Shown here piece after piece: positions 17,395-25,820 of a stretch of 64,000 bases of DNA. Below the pieces are notes generated by a model. The model did no database searches, had not been told where the DNA came from, and worked only from the letters and a program-made list of their open reading frames with translations. Both the position numbers and the translations under genes were made by a program. The stretch is taken from positions 1-64,000 of the forward strand of contig NZ_RIAX01000002.1 in NCBI RefSeq assembly GCF_003719725.1, written 5' to 3'. This stretch comes from Planococcus salinus. GTDB taxonomy: Bacteria; Bacillota; Bacilli; Bacillales_A; Planococcaceae. Position 1 is the stretch's first letter. Each line of letters opens with the position of its first letter.

Positions 17395-19326
17395 TCATTT
17401 CATATAGCGATGCTTTCGCAGACTGTTCAAATCAGAGATTTCCTGCAGCAGTTCCTCACCAATATTCGTTTCACGCACTTTTTTTCTCTCCAATTCTTTG
17501 TCCACCAATCTTTTTACAGACAACACATCGGTTTCGTTGCTCAAAACTTCTTCTTTTGAGTTGAAAAGCTGGTGTGCGACCAGCTGCATACCATAGGAAT
17601 TATACAGTAGCGTATACCCTGCGATTCCTGTGGTCGACTGATATGCTTTGGAAAAACCGCCATCGATGACCAGCATCTTGCCGTTCGCTTTAATCGGGTT
17701 TTCCCCGTCTATTTCCTTCACCGGCGTATGCCCGTTGATGATCCGTCCATGATCCGGATCCAAGTCAAATTCAGCGAGCATCCTGCGGCATATTTCCTCG
17801 TCTTCGCGCAGGTAATAATAAGGGTTTTTTCTTTCTTTATGCGTCGCTTTGTCTTTGATGAAATACCGCTCGAATGTGGTCATTTCCCGTTTTCCAAAAA
17901 GCGAAGAATTTTCGCCTGTCCACAAATACCAAACCATATCGGTCGCAAAATCATCTGTTTCTTCCGGATGTGCGAAGGCGTAGCGGAGATAACTTTCAAA
18001 GACATCCAGCAGTTCACGGCCTGCATAGGCCTTTCTTTCAATCTCCATTTCTTTCATCGTTCCATTTTCCTCCAACGGAATGCAGCCATGAATCAGCAGA
18101 TTGCCATTATACTGCAGATAAAGGCTGCCTTTTTTCATGAGAAAGTTCATATGTCTCGCCAATTTTTCTGAATGCTGGACAGAAAACAGCAACTTCTCCA
18201 TCACCAGTCTTTCTTCTTCCAGTAACTCTTCCGGCTTGTCCGGATTAATGGTCGCAAAACAAGCGTTTTCCAACGGATATGTTTTCCCATGAAGAGTGGC
18301 TTCGTTTTTATCGAAATCCACTTTCTCAAGCAAAAGCCGATCCGCCATATCAAAGCACCGACGGCGTTTGATGATTGGGCTTTCCAGCTTAAACTGGATG
18401 ATCGAAATAGCCTGATGGATTTTGGTGATCTGCAGCTGCTCCTGCTCAGTCAGTGTTTCACCGGAAATTTTCTTGGGGCGGAAAACCGGATTGTCATCAT
18501 AATATTTTTCCGCCAGGTTTAAAAGCGGCCGAAGATTGATGCCATAAACGTCTTCGATAATATCTAGGTTATTGTAACGGGCACATATCCGGATGATGTT
18601 CGCCAGACAGACCTTCGACCCGGAAAAAGCCCCTAACCACAGGACATCATGGTTTCCCCATTGAATGTCAACGGAATGATAATTGATGAGTGTGTCAACA
18701 ATTTTATGCGGAGCGGGCCCCCGGTCATATATATCCCCCACTACATGAAGATGGTCCACCACCAATCGCTGAATGGTATAAGCAAGGCCGATGATCAATT
18801 TGTCGGCTTGTCCCAGGGAAATAATCCGTTCGAGCATTTTTGCATAATAATCCTTCTTGTTTTTGAATTCGTCCGTTTTATACAGCAATTCTTCAATTAT
18901 GTAAACAAACTGCACGGGCAATGCTTTTCGTAATTTCGAACGTGTGTACTTGGAGGAAGCGTAGGAAACCAGCTTCAGCATCCGCTCGATCATTTCTATG
19001 TACCACTCCTGCAATTCCTTTTTGGTGCTGAAATTGCTTTTGACCAATTGCAGTTTCTCTTCAGGATAATAAACCAGTGTGGCAAATTCATTCAGCTCTT
19101 TTTCCTGCAGCTCCTCTTTGAAAAGGTCCCTGATTTTCACTTTTACGTTTCCGGAACCATTGCGCAGAACATGCTGAAACGCCTGGTACTCGCCGTGCAG
19201 ATCACTCACAAAATGCTCCGTTCCTTTGGGAAGATCCAGGATGGCTTCGAGATTAATGATCTCCGTTGCCACTTTTTCTTCACTGTCGTATTTTTTCGCC
19301 AACAAATCCAAGTATTTTAAATTCAA
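17395..19326 (-). CDS. fbp: Class III fructose-1,6-bisphosphatase
   Basis: The 643-residue protein is the Firmicutes-type (class III) fructose-1,6-bisphosphatase of gluconeogenesis, a calcineurin-like metallophosphatase. Metal-binding motifs are [12 protein letters not shown] near residue 40, [12 protein letters not shown] near 196, and [13 protein letters not shown] near 222, with the late [12 protein letters not shown]. The length is close to the roughly 640-670 residues expected. The start is TTG with AAAGGGGG upstream. It stands alone; the 320-base gap before it and the copper storage gene contains both promoters but no gene. Confidence 0.95.
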   Translation of the reverse strand: MNLKYLDLLAKKYDSEEKVATEIINLEAILDLPKGTEHFVSDLHGEYQAFQHVLRNGSGNVKVKIRDLFKEELQEKELNEFATLVYYPEEKLQLVKSNFSTKKELQEWYIEMIERMLKLVSYASSKYTRSKLRKALPVQFVYIIEELLYKTDEFKNKKDYYAKMLERIISLGQADKLIIGLAYTIQRLVVDHLHVVGDIYDRGPAPHKIVDTLINYHSVDIQWGNHDVLWLGAFSGSKVCLANIIRICARYNNLDIIEDVYGINLRPLLNLAEKYYDDNPVFRPKKISGETLTEQEQLQITKIHQAISIIQFKLESPIIKRRRCFDMADRLLLEKVDFDKNEATLHGKTYPLENACFATINPDKPEELLEEERLVMEKLLFSVQHSEKLARHMNFLMKKGSLYLQYNGNLLIHGCIPLEENGTMKEMEIERKAYAGRELLDVFESYLRYAFAHPEETDDFATDMVWYLWTGENSSLFGKREMTTFERYFIKDKATHKERKNPYYYLREDEEICRRMLAEFDLDPDHGRIINGHTPVKEIDGENPIKANGKMLVIDGGFSKAYQSTTGIAGYTLLYNSYGMQLVAHQLFNSKEEVLSNETDVLSVKRLVDKELERKKVRETNIGEELLQEISDLNSLRKHRYMK

Positions 19327-19649
19327 CCCGGTGTTCCCCCTTTAGAATCCTTTTCTTTATTCTGCAACCTTATGTACTACCTCCATCATATCTTATAATA
19401 AAGGATTTTAAGACACTTCCTCTTATTTTTTAATTTAAACCCGTTGTCAGATGAAACAATTTTCCTCAAGGCCTTACGAATTGAAGGTTTCATATCATAT
19501 TTTTTTAGAAGAGGAAGACCGAACGGAAGGAACCAGAAAGTTACTGTCAAGTGTGCAGTTTCTATGGAGTTTCTGAATTTTTGTTTAGTTCAAAGGGTAG
19601 AGGGAAATTTACAAAATGAAACAAAATTAAAAAAATGGAGGTTTTAGAA
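19327..19649. other. Divergent intergenic region between fbp and the copper storage gene
   Basis: No gene is supported. It holds the AGTTTCT direct repeat described separately, and AT-rich sequence that probably carries the fbp promoter. Confidence 0.5.
19557..19574 (+). promoter_or_regulatory. Direct repeat AGTTTCT-ATGG-AGTTTCT upstream of the copper storage gene
   Basis: Two identical 7-base units 11 bases apart lie about 75 bases before the start. A near copy lies upstream of the DUF305 gene. An 11-base period is typical of OmpR-family response regulators; one is encoded next door. Confidence 0.5.
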
Positions 19650-19982
19650 ATGGCTCATGAACAACATCAGGAATTGATTCAAACTTTGCACGAGTGTGCA
19701 GCAGAATGTAACCACTGTTTTGACGCTTGTTTACAGGAAGAAGATGTGAAGATGGTGGCAGAGTGCATTCGACTGGACCGGGAATGTGCCGATATTTGTG
19801 CATTTTTAGAACATGCGATAACCCGCAACTCGCCTTTTGTTTCAGAACTCGCCAAAGTTTGTGCGACCATCTGCGAAGCATGCGGAAATGAATGTGACAA
19901 GCATGCAGATCACCATGAACACTGCAAACGTTGTGCAGAAGCTTGCCACAGATGCGCAGAAGCTTGCCGGAACATCGCGTGA
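19650..19982 (+). CDS. Cysteine-rich four-helix copper storage protein (Csp-like)
   Basis: The 110-residue protein has sixteen cysteines, at 16, 20, 23, 27, 39, 46, 50, 71, 75, 78, 82, 92, 95, 99, 102 and 106, mostly spaced three or four residues apart along predicted helices. This is the hallmark of Csp/YhjQ-type four-helix bundles that hold many Cu(I) ions inside the bundle. There is no signal peptide, so it is of the cytosolic (Csp3-like) kind. The start at 19650 has TGGAGGT upstream; a start 15 bases earlier would overlap that site. A strong terminator follows. It fits with the copper genes at 32.5-35.6 kb. Confidence 0.9.
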   Translation: MAHEQHQELIQTLHECAAECNHCFDACLQEEDVKMVAECIRLDRECADICAFLEHAITRNSPFVSELAKVCATICEACGNECDKHADHHEHCKRCAEACHRCAEACRNIA

Positions 19983-19992
19983 TTTTACACAA

Positions 19993-20033
19993 AAGGCCCG
20001 TCGGAAACAGGTTCACCGACAGGCCTTTTTTTT
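19993..20033. terminator. Terminator between the Csp gene and the response regulator gene
   Basis: AAGGCC and GTCGG pair with CCGAC and GGCCTT around an 11-base loop, then eight T on the plus strand. Confidence 0.88.
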
Positions 20034-20041
20034 GCAACGTA

Positions 20042-20719
20042 TTATTCTCCTTCATTTATCCATTTATAGCCAACTCCCCAGACGGTGATGAAATGGTCAT
20101 CGACTGGAAAACCAGATTGCCGGATTTTTTCCCTCACATTTCGCACATGCGAATCGATGGTCCTTCCTTCTGTCTCCGAATCGAATCCCCAAATCAGCTG
20201 AATTAGTTGTTCCCTGGTAAAGACTTTATGGGGATTGTTCATCAGATGACCTACCATCATGAACTCTTTGGGCGTCAGTTTGATGACATTTTTTCGATAA
20301 GTAAGTTCGAATCGGTCCTCGTCCCATAATAATCCATTCGCTTCAGTAATGTTTTTCGGAGTTGTTCTACGCAACAGCGCACCCATCCGGGCCAATAACT
20401 CCTCTTCATTAAATGGCTTCGTAATGTAATCATCCGCTCCAAGGTTCAACCCCTTAATAATATCTTCTTGCTGTTCACGGGCCGTCAGCATAATGATCGG
20501 TATATCCGAGAACTTCCGTATTTCGGAGCACAATTCCCAACCATTCATTTCCGGCATCATAATATCCAATAAGACAATATCGAAAGCCTCCGTTTTCAGA
20601 TAGGCGAGGGCTTCTCGTGGTCCCAATGCTTTTTTGCAGTGATATTGATGCGGCTTCAAATATAAAGCCACTAAATCCAGCATTCGTTTTTCATCATCAA
20701 CCAACAGTACTTTCTGCAA
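20042..20719 (-). CDS. OmpR-family response regulator
   Basis: The 225-residue protein has a receiver domain with acidic pocket DD at 8-9, the phosphoacceptor D52 in VLLDIMMPEMNGW, T79 and K101. It is followed by an OmpR/PhoB winged helix (about 130-222) with IKLTPKEFMMVGHLMNN and TIDSHVRNVREKIR. It overlaps the kinase gene by 23 bases, so the two are translated together. Its regulon is unknown; its position among copper-linked genes and the nearby AGTTTCT direct repeats suggest metal or envelope stress. Confidence 0.93.
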   Translation of the reverse strand: MQKVLLVDDEKRMLDLVALYLKPHQYHCKKALGPREALAYLKTEAFDIVLLDIMMPEMNGWELCSEIRKFSDIPIIMLTAREQQEDIIKGLNLGADDYITKPFNEEELLARMGALLRRTTPKNITEANGLLWDEDRFELTYRKNVIKLTPKEFMMVGHLMNNPHKVFTREQLIQLIWGFDSETEGRTIDSHVRNVREKIRQSGFPVDDHFITVWGVGYKWINEGE

Positions 20720-22100
20720 GCGATTCCCCCCTTTTCAATTCAATCCGGACAGTTGTCCCTTTGCCGAGCTCACTTCGGAGGGTAATCCGACCACCGTGCG
20801 ACTCGACGATTTCCTTGGCGATGGCCAGGCCGAGTCCATTGCCGCCGTGTTGTCTGGAACGGGATTTATCCACCCGGTATAACCGGTCAAAGACAAAAGG
20901 AACATCTTCTTTCGGTATGCCCTCTCCTTCATCGCTGATATTTACCGTAATCGTTTCTTGATCCTGGATTCCCTGTAATGTCACCTGCGTTCCTACAGGA
21001 GAATGTTTCCGCGCGTTGTCCAATACATTCAGCAGTACCTGCTGGAAGCGTTCGGGATCTATGAAAGCGACAATCCCTTGCTCACATCGGACAGACAACG
21101 AAATCTGTTTCTCATCAAAGGCTGGCCGGACTAAGGCAACAACGGTTATAAAAAGCATTTCCACTGAAAAATTCTCTTTTTTAATGGTGAACTGGTTATG
21201 ATCCATCTGAGCTAATTCAAACAAATGCCGGATCAGCTCCGTCAAATGTGTCGTTTCTTCCCGGATGATGGTAATATATTCTCGTTTTTCGTCATCGGAA
21301 GTATCCAGCCGGCTCGCTATATCAGCGTATCCTTTGATATAGGTCAACGGAGTCCGCAATTCGTGCGAAACGCTCGCTAAGAATTCATTTCGGGCATTTT
21401 TCAAACGGTCCAAATCATTGGAAAGAGTGGTGATCGCATTTGCCAACTCGCCCAACTCATCGTTTCGATCGATATTCAGTCTGACTTCGTTGTTTCCTTC
21501 ACTTAATTGTTCTGTCGCTTTCTTCATCCGAATCAGCGGCAACGTAATCAATCGGGACAACAGGAAAACCGTGACAACGGTCAGCCCGATAGCAATCAGG
21601 CATACGGCGAGGAATTGATTTCTCAAATGCTTAACCATCTGTTTGATGTGATCTGTTTCCGCAAACATGAACACATGGCCACGATGTTCTCCTGCAATCG
21701 TAATCGGGCTGTCGGCCGCAATAAAATCTTTTTCTTCCCATTTCTCTTCAACGATCTTCCCTTCCTTCGGAATTTCGCCAAAATCAGTGTGTTCCAACAC
21801 TTCACTCATTTCGGGTTCAATTGAATCGGAGTGGGTCAATTCGTTTCCATCAGCATCCGTAATTATTACGATAAAATCGGAAGCCGACTCCATCAAAGCC
21901 ACATGGCTCAATGTTTCCGGTTCAAAGCTGTCTTCCAATACTTCGCTGTGGGTATTTCCTCTTGCGAGCAGATTTGTCATGACTTCATCCACTCGTTCAT
22001 TAACGAAGGTAACATACAAGGTTAGAAACAAAACCGATTCGATGATGACGATAAAAACAAAAAACAGCAAACCGATTTTTAATGCAAGTCTATTCAACAT
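20697..22100 (-). CDS. Sensor histidine kinase
   Basis: The 467-residue kinase has a transmembrane helix at about 9-31, an extracytoplasmic sensor region at about 32-160, and a second helix at 162-185. These are followed by a HAMP domain with LPLIRMKKATEQLSEGN, the dimerisation domain with H246 in SVSHELRTPLTYIKGY, and an ATPase domain with NVLDNARKHSP, DEGEGIPKE and GGNGLGLAIAKEI. The sensor region is rich in acidic residues and has histidines (for example HSD, EHTD), which could bind cations. The ATG follows GAGGGA. It forms an operon with the response regulator. Confidence 0.93.
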   Translation of the reverse strand: MLNRLALKIGLLFFVFIVIIESVLFLTLYVTFVNERVDEVMTNLLARGNTHSEVLEDSFEPETLSHVALMESASDFIVIITDADGNELTHSDSIEPEMSEVLEHTDFGEIPKEGKIVEEKWEEKDFIAADSPITIAGEHRGHVFMFAETDHIKQMVKHLRNQFLAVCLIAIGLTVVTVFLLSRLITLPLIRMKKATEQLSEGNNEVRLNIDRNDELGELANAITTLSNDLDRLKNARNEFLASVSHELRTPLTYIKGYADIASRLDTSDDEKREYITIIREETTHLTELIRHLFELAQMDHNQFTIKKENFSVEMLFITVVALVRPAFDEKQISLSVRCEQGIVAFIDPERFQQVLLNVLDNARKHSPVGTQVTLQGIQDQETITVNISDEGEGIPKEDVPFVFDRLYRVDKSRSRQHGGNGLGLAIAKEIVESHGGRITLRSELGKGTTVRIELKRGESLAESTVG

Positions 22101-22204
22101 GGCGTCCCTCTTTAAGACCCATTGGTTAAGCAGTCAGCGAGACGCTGATCACCACCAAAAGTCGTCGGATTTGGTTCGTCTTATAACCGGATTTCAAGTT
22201 TTCT

Positions 22205-23119
22205 TTAGATAGTATTTCCATTTTCCAGCAGGGAGTTCCAGGATTGTGTCCCGTTTTCCGACCGATAAGCTTGGCCCTGCAATGTGTAAATGGCCAATTC
22301 CATTTCATCATTCGGATTTTGTGCGATAAAAGCGATGGCGTCTTCGGGAAGATCCGGTATATTCAGCATCTCCTGCTCTTCGTTTTCAATCGTATACTTC
22401 ATCAAAGCGGAAGTCTTCCCAAAGCTTCCAAAATACAGGTGATCTTCGGCGAAATGCACCGCTGTGCCGGTTTCACTTTCCGCTGTAATTGCTTCAAAGT
22501 TTTCTCCGGCATCACGCGAGAAATAAACACCTGCAGAAGTAGCGGCAGCGACGAAGTTCGAATCTGTCGGGTGAAGGGCGAGCGCCGATACTTCTCCTTC
22601 TAATCCTGAAGCTTTAACCGGCTCCCATGACTCTCCCTCATCGTTACTTTTGTAAAATCCTGCTTCCAGCAAGGAGTTCTTCGCCGGATTGAGGAGGAAA
22701 ATATCATGGGTGTTGTACCCTACAGCCATGGCGTGAAAATCAGTTTCTCCTTGAAATGCAATTTCTTCAATGGATTCTCCGCCATCCAAACTGCGCTGAA
22801 TCCCAAGTGGATTAGGCAAATCTGAAGCAGCGCTCGGGTGTCCGGACGTATAAAAACCTTCGTCTATTGCGTTAAAGCCCATATAATCATGGAAATTATC
22901 CGCTGTTTCAAACCATTTGCCCTCTTGGTAGATTTTCAATCCAATGTGGGAAGCGAAATACAGTCCGTCCCCATTCCCCGGATAGCCCATTCCATGGACA
23001 TGGCTCAGTTCACCGTCAAAAGGCACTTCAAAAGAATCCGCTGAATTTGCTGAATTGTCGCAGCCTGTTAATAAGAACATAGCCAATACTGCACCTATCA
23101 TCAATCTTTTTTTCGTCAT
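22205..23119 (-). CDS. Beta-propeller lipoprotein (BNR/F510_1955-like glycosylhydrolase family)
   Basis: Starting at ATG 23119 (GGAGGAATAG upstream), the 304-residue protein begins with a lipoprotein signal, MTKKRLMIGAVLAMFLLTGC, with the lipobox LTGC. The mature part contains repeated sialidase/BNR-like turns (SLDGGESIEE, SNDEGESWEPV, SRDAGENFEAI, SENGTQSWNSL), indicating a beta-propeller. A HVHGMGY segment lies close to the N-terminus. Proteins of this kind are annotated as F510_1955 family glycosylhydrolases and often sit near copper genes; no enzymatic activity is evident from the sequence. It lies outside the cytoplasmic membrane. It is about 100 bases upstream of the kinase gene on the same strand, so co-expression is possible. 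Confidence 0.82.
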   Translation of the reverse strand: MTKKRLMIGAVLAMFLLTGCDNSANSADSFEVPFDGELSHVHGMGYPGNGDGLYFASHIGLKIYQEGKWFETADNFHDYMGFNAIDEGFYTSGHPSAASDLPNPLGIQRSLDGGESIEEIAFQGETDFHAMAVGYNTHDIFLLNPAKNSLLEAGFYKSNDEGESWEPVKASGLEGEVSALALHPTDSNFVAAATSAGVYFSRDAGENFEAITAESETGTAVHFAEDHLYFGSFGKTSALMKYTIENEEQEMLNIPDLPEDAIAFIAQNPNDEMELAIYTLQGQAYRSENGTQSWNSLLENGNTI

Positions 23120-23359
23120 ATTACTATTCCTCCAAATTGCTCGTTTTTTAGAAACGGTTTTCTCCACCAGTTTAACGAAAAAGTCTCGATTTTTTGTGCA
23201 GTTTCTGCTATATAATAGAGACTTTCTTTTCTCCTTTCACCAAGTCGCCACTTCTCAGTTCATGAAATATACATTTATGAAAAGTCATGTTTCCTGCACA
23301 CAATGTGCAATATTTTCGGGTAAAGTTAAATCGAAAAACGAAAAGAAAGAGGGATATAG

Positions 23360-23947
23360 ATGCCAAAAAACAAATTGTTGACGGGAATATTGTCTCTTCT
23401 AACCGCTTTGACTTTGAGCGCCTGCAATACAGGAAGCGAGAAAACTGAAGAGCCGATGGACACGAATAACGAGGTCGAAGAGAGCATGAGCCACAATTCC
23501 GGCCACAGCGAAATGAATCATTCAAGTACAGGAGAAGTGCCGGATGATTTACAGGAAGCTGAAAGTCCAACATTTGAAGTCGGAAGCCAGGCCATTATCG
23601 ACACGGATCACATGGAAGGAATGAACGGCACTGAAGCTACAATATCAGGAGCCTATGATACGACTGTCTATGCGGTCACCTATACACCCACCACTGGCGG
23701 TGAACCGGTTGAAAACCACAAATGGGTCATTCACGAAGAACTTGAAAACCCAGATAGCGAACCACTGGAGGCAGGCGAGAAGGCGACCATTTCTGCCGAT
23801 CATATGGAAGGAATGAATGGTGCAACGGTTACAATTGATTCTGCCGAAGAAACGACTGTCTATATGGTCGATTTTATGCCTACAACCGGAGGTGAGGAAG
23901 TTACCAATCACAAATGGGTAACCGAAGATGAACTGTCCGCAAAATAA
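23360..23947 (+). CDS. YdhK-like lipoprotein with two DUF1541 repeats
   Basis: The 195-residue lipoprotein has a signal peptide ending in LSAC (residues 19-22), a Met/His-rich linker (MSHNSGHSEMNHSS), and two DUF1541 repeats at about 73-122 and 136-185. Each repeat contains HMEGMNG, a TTVY strand, a TTGGE turn and NHKWV. The family is known from YdhK of Bacillus and is frequently found in copper or multi-metal clusters. The Met and His residues suggest extracytoplasmic copper binding, which is inference. The start has GAAAGAGGG upstream, and a TATAAT lies at 23211-23216. Confidence 0.88.
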   Translation: MPKNKLLTGILSLLTALTLSACNTGSEKTEEPMDTNNEVEESMSHNSGHSEMNHSSTGEVPDDLQEAESPTFEVGSQAIIDTDHMEGMNGTEATISGAYDTTVYAVTYTPTTGGEPVENHKWVIHEELENPDSEPLEAGEKATISADHMEGMNGATVTIDSAEETTVYMVDFMPTTGGEEVTNHKWVTEDELSAK

Positions 23948-24127
23948 GTTTAGTGAAATGACAGATTCTCACTTTCTTAAATGACTGATAAAAATCGAAC
24001 GATAAATAGTTAAAAGAAAGACCTCTAAGCTTCAGTTGTTCAGCGATTTTTTCGTGTTTAAGAGTTGGCTTTACTAACCGGACAGCGATGAAATTCGTCA
24101 AAATCCTTATTCTATAAAAATTCTTGC

Positions 24128-24167
24128 ACTTTCTATGGAGTTTATCAGAAAATTTAAATGGTATACA
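24128..24167 (+). promoter_or_regulatory. Promoter region of the DUF305 gene with AGTTT direct repeat
   Basis: ACTTTCT-ATGG-AGTTTAT lies at 24128-24145, and a -10-like TATACA at 24162-24167. The second repeat unit occupies the -35 position. Fourteen consecutive bases (TTTCTATGGAGTTT) are identical to the motif upstream of the Csp gene. Confidence 0.5.
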
Positions 24168-24253
24168 AATAAGGAAGTCTTCGTCTCGAATAGATGAAAA
24201 CTACGAATTACTTGGTTGCCCAATCTATAACTACTATAGAAGGAGAGAGGATT

Positions 24254-24706
24254 ATGAACAATTATGTAAAGTTCGGAATCATGATTGCCACTTCAACGTT
24301 CTTGATGTACTGGTTGATGTTTTTAAATGTTTTTCAATTTGAGCATATCACCTTCAGTGAAACTAGAATTTACATGGCTCTCATTATGGGTTCGGTCATG
24401 GCCATCGTCATGATGTTGTTCATGTGGCCCATGTATAAGAACAAAAAGGTGAATTCCATTATCTTAGCCGGCAGTGCTGTTGTATTCGCACTTTCACTAT
24501 GGCTGGTCCGAAGCCAGGTATTAATCGAAGATACCGGATGGATGAAAGCAATGATTCCCCATCACTCCATCGCTATCCTGACAAGTGAGCGGGCTACTAT
24601 TTCTGATCCGCGAGCGAGAGAGCTGGCAGATTCGATTATTAAAACGCAACGTGAAGAAATCGCGGAAATGCAAAGACTGATCGAAGAATTAGAAAATGAG
24701 GAATAA
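24254..24706 (+). CDS. DUF305-type membrane protein
   Basis: The 150-residue protein starts at ATG 24254 after GAAGGAGAG. It has three transmembrane helices (about 7-27, 40-60 and 67-87) and a C-terminal DUF305 segment with MIPHHSIAIL (HH at 103-104) and a long charged helix ending in RLIEELENEE. DUF305 domains are ferritin-like helical modules with a conserved HH pair and are common near copper resistance genes. The histidine and methionine residues suggest metal binding on the outer face. It has its own promoter and terminator. Confidence 0.85.
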   Translation: MNNYVKFGIMIATSTFLMYWLMFLNVFQFEHITFSETRIYMALIMGSVMAIVMMLFMWPMYKNKKVNSIILAGSAVVFALSLWLVRSQVLIEDTGWMKAMIPHHSIAILTSERATISDPRARELADSIIKTQREEIAEMQRLIEELENEE

Positions 24707-24735
24707 CTGTACTTATAAAACGATTTAAATGAAGT

Positions 24736-24776
24736 AAGACCGGGTATGAAGTAATTTTCTATCCGGTCTTTCTTTT
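24736..24776 (+). terminator. Terminator of the DUF305 gene
   Basis: AAGACCGG pairs with CCGGTCTT around an 18-base loop, followed by TCTTTT. Confidence 0.82.
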
Positions 24777-25070
24777 GCATTGCTGGATGACAATCCACTG
24801 CTACGCTCGCTTTGAGAACTGAAAATGAATTTCAGCTGCTTTCACTTTCAATTCAATCATCGGTCGGGTGTAAACCTTGAGTTCAGATGTTGCTTTTCTC
24901 TTCTTTTCTTGGCAATAGCACAGGAATGACCATAGTTTTCCCGTCAACTAAATTTAGGCTTAAAAAATGACAATCGGAAAAAATTCAACAGTATTATGTT
25001 CTATAACTTACATCTCTTAAATATGTGATCAATCAGTACACGGTTCCGATCTGCAATCAGCGAAAGTTAC

Positions 25071-25110
25071 GTTTAGTTCCATTAGAATCGGAAATTACAT
25101 AAGCATACAG
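25071..25110 (+). repeat. Conserved upstream element of DUF1259 copy 1
   Basis: This 40-base segment matches 31 of 40 positions of the segment at 31687-31726 before the second DUF1259 gene. The core AATCGGAAATTA is identical in both. It probably holds the promoter and an operator shared by the two paralogues. Confidence 0.6.
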
Positions 25111-25167
25111 TTCATAATACCAACGCATGCAGACAGAGATAAAAAACGATGAAAGGAGAGATTGAAA

Positions 25168-25560
25168 ATGGCTAGTATTGAAGAAATCGCGAAGCGCTTT
25201 GGTGAAATTTTAGGAGTAGAAGCAGAACCCGAAGATGGAATGGTGGAAGCATCAAAACCAAGAGATTTGGAAGTAACGGTTCAGGGACGGCCTTTCAAAA
25301 GTGAAATAAGTATGGAAATTCACTTTGAGTCTTTAGAAGAGGATGGGACTGCATTGAACCATGCGGAAATTGTTCTGCTTCCGGAAGAAATTCCTGATTT
25401 CACAATAGCTCTAGGAAAAAACGGATTACCCATTTCTGCTCTTCATAACCATTGGCTTTTTGCAGAGCCCAGCATTATGTATCTCCATGTACAATCAGTG
25501 GAAAGACCGGAAGAGTTTGCGCAAAAACTGGCGAATTCCTTCAAAGTTCTAAAAAAATAA
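25168..25560 (+). CDS. DUF1259-like small protein, copy 1
   Basis: The 130-residue protein starts at ATG 25168 with GAAAGGAGAG upstream. The C-terminal half LPISALHNHWLFAEPSIMYLHVQ followed by PEEFAQKLA is characteristic of DUF1259 (LppY/LpqO-type) proteins, whose biochemical role is unknown; they commonly occur beside copper and oxidoreductase genes. There is no signal peptide. About 90% of residues match the copy at 31793-32185. HNH at the centre of the motif could bind a metal. A strong terminator lies about 95 bases downstream. Confidence 0.8.
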   Translation: MASIEEIAKRFGEILGVEAEPEDGMVEASKPRDLEVTVQGRPFKSEISMEIHFESLEEDGTALNHAEIVLLPEEIPDFTIALGKNGLPISALHNHWLFAEPSIMYLHVQSVERPEEFAQKLANSFKVLKK

Positions 25561-25652
25561 TAGAATGTTTCCTGTCTGAACAAAAAATAGACTAGTCTGC
25601 AGTAAATCATCATTTTTTCGTGTGTTCTGTTATAGAATAAGCATAAAAGGAC

Positions 25653-25696
25653 AAAAGCCCGACGCAACTGTTGTCACAGTTCTGTCAGGCTTTTTT
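25653..25696. terminator. Terminator between DUF1259 copy 1 and arsO
   Basis: AAAAGCC, GAC and AACTGT pair with ACAGTT, GTC and GGCTTTT, with small bulges and a T run on the plus strand. It can act for both converging genes. Confidence 0.8.
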
Positions 25697-25820
25697 GGGC
25701 GGTTGAAATCAATAGCATAACCCCATCTTTGAAAGAAGAGAAGTGCAATGATAAATGAGTTACTCACTCATCAAATTATTCATATGGATTCGTTCCTTTC
25801 CACTGAATCTGTCATTCCCA

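Larger units (their letters stand above)
24707..25167. other. Intergenic gap between DUF305 and DUF1259 genes
   Basis: It contains the terminator at 24736-24776 and the conserved promoter element at 25071-25110. The stretch between them holds nothing I can name. Confidence 0.5.

Noticed and set aside
23197-23216. Full copy of the AGTTTCT direct repeat before the YdhK gene
   Set aside because: Only one unit is exact; the other half matches 5 of 7 bases and its spacing to the -10 differs, so it is mentioned only as a half-site.
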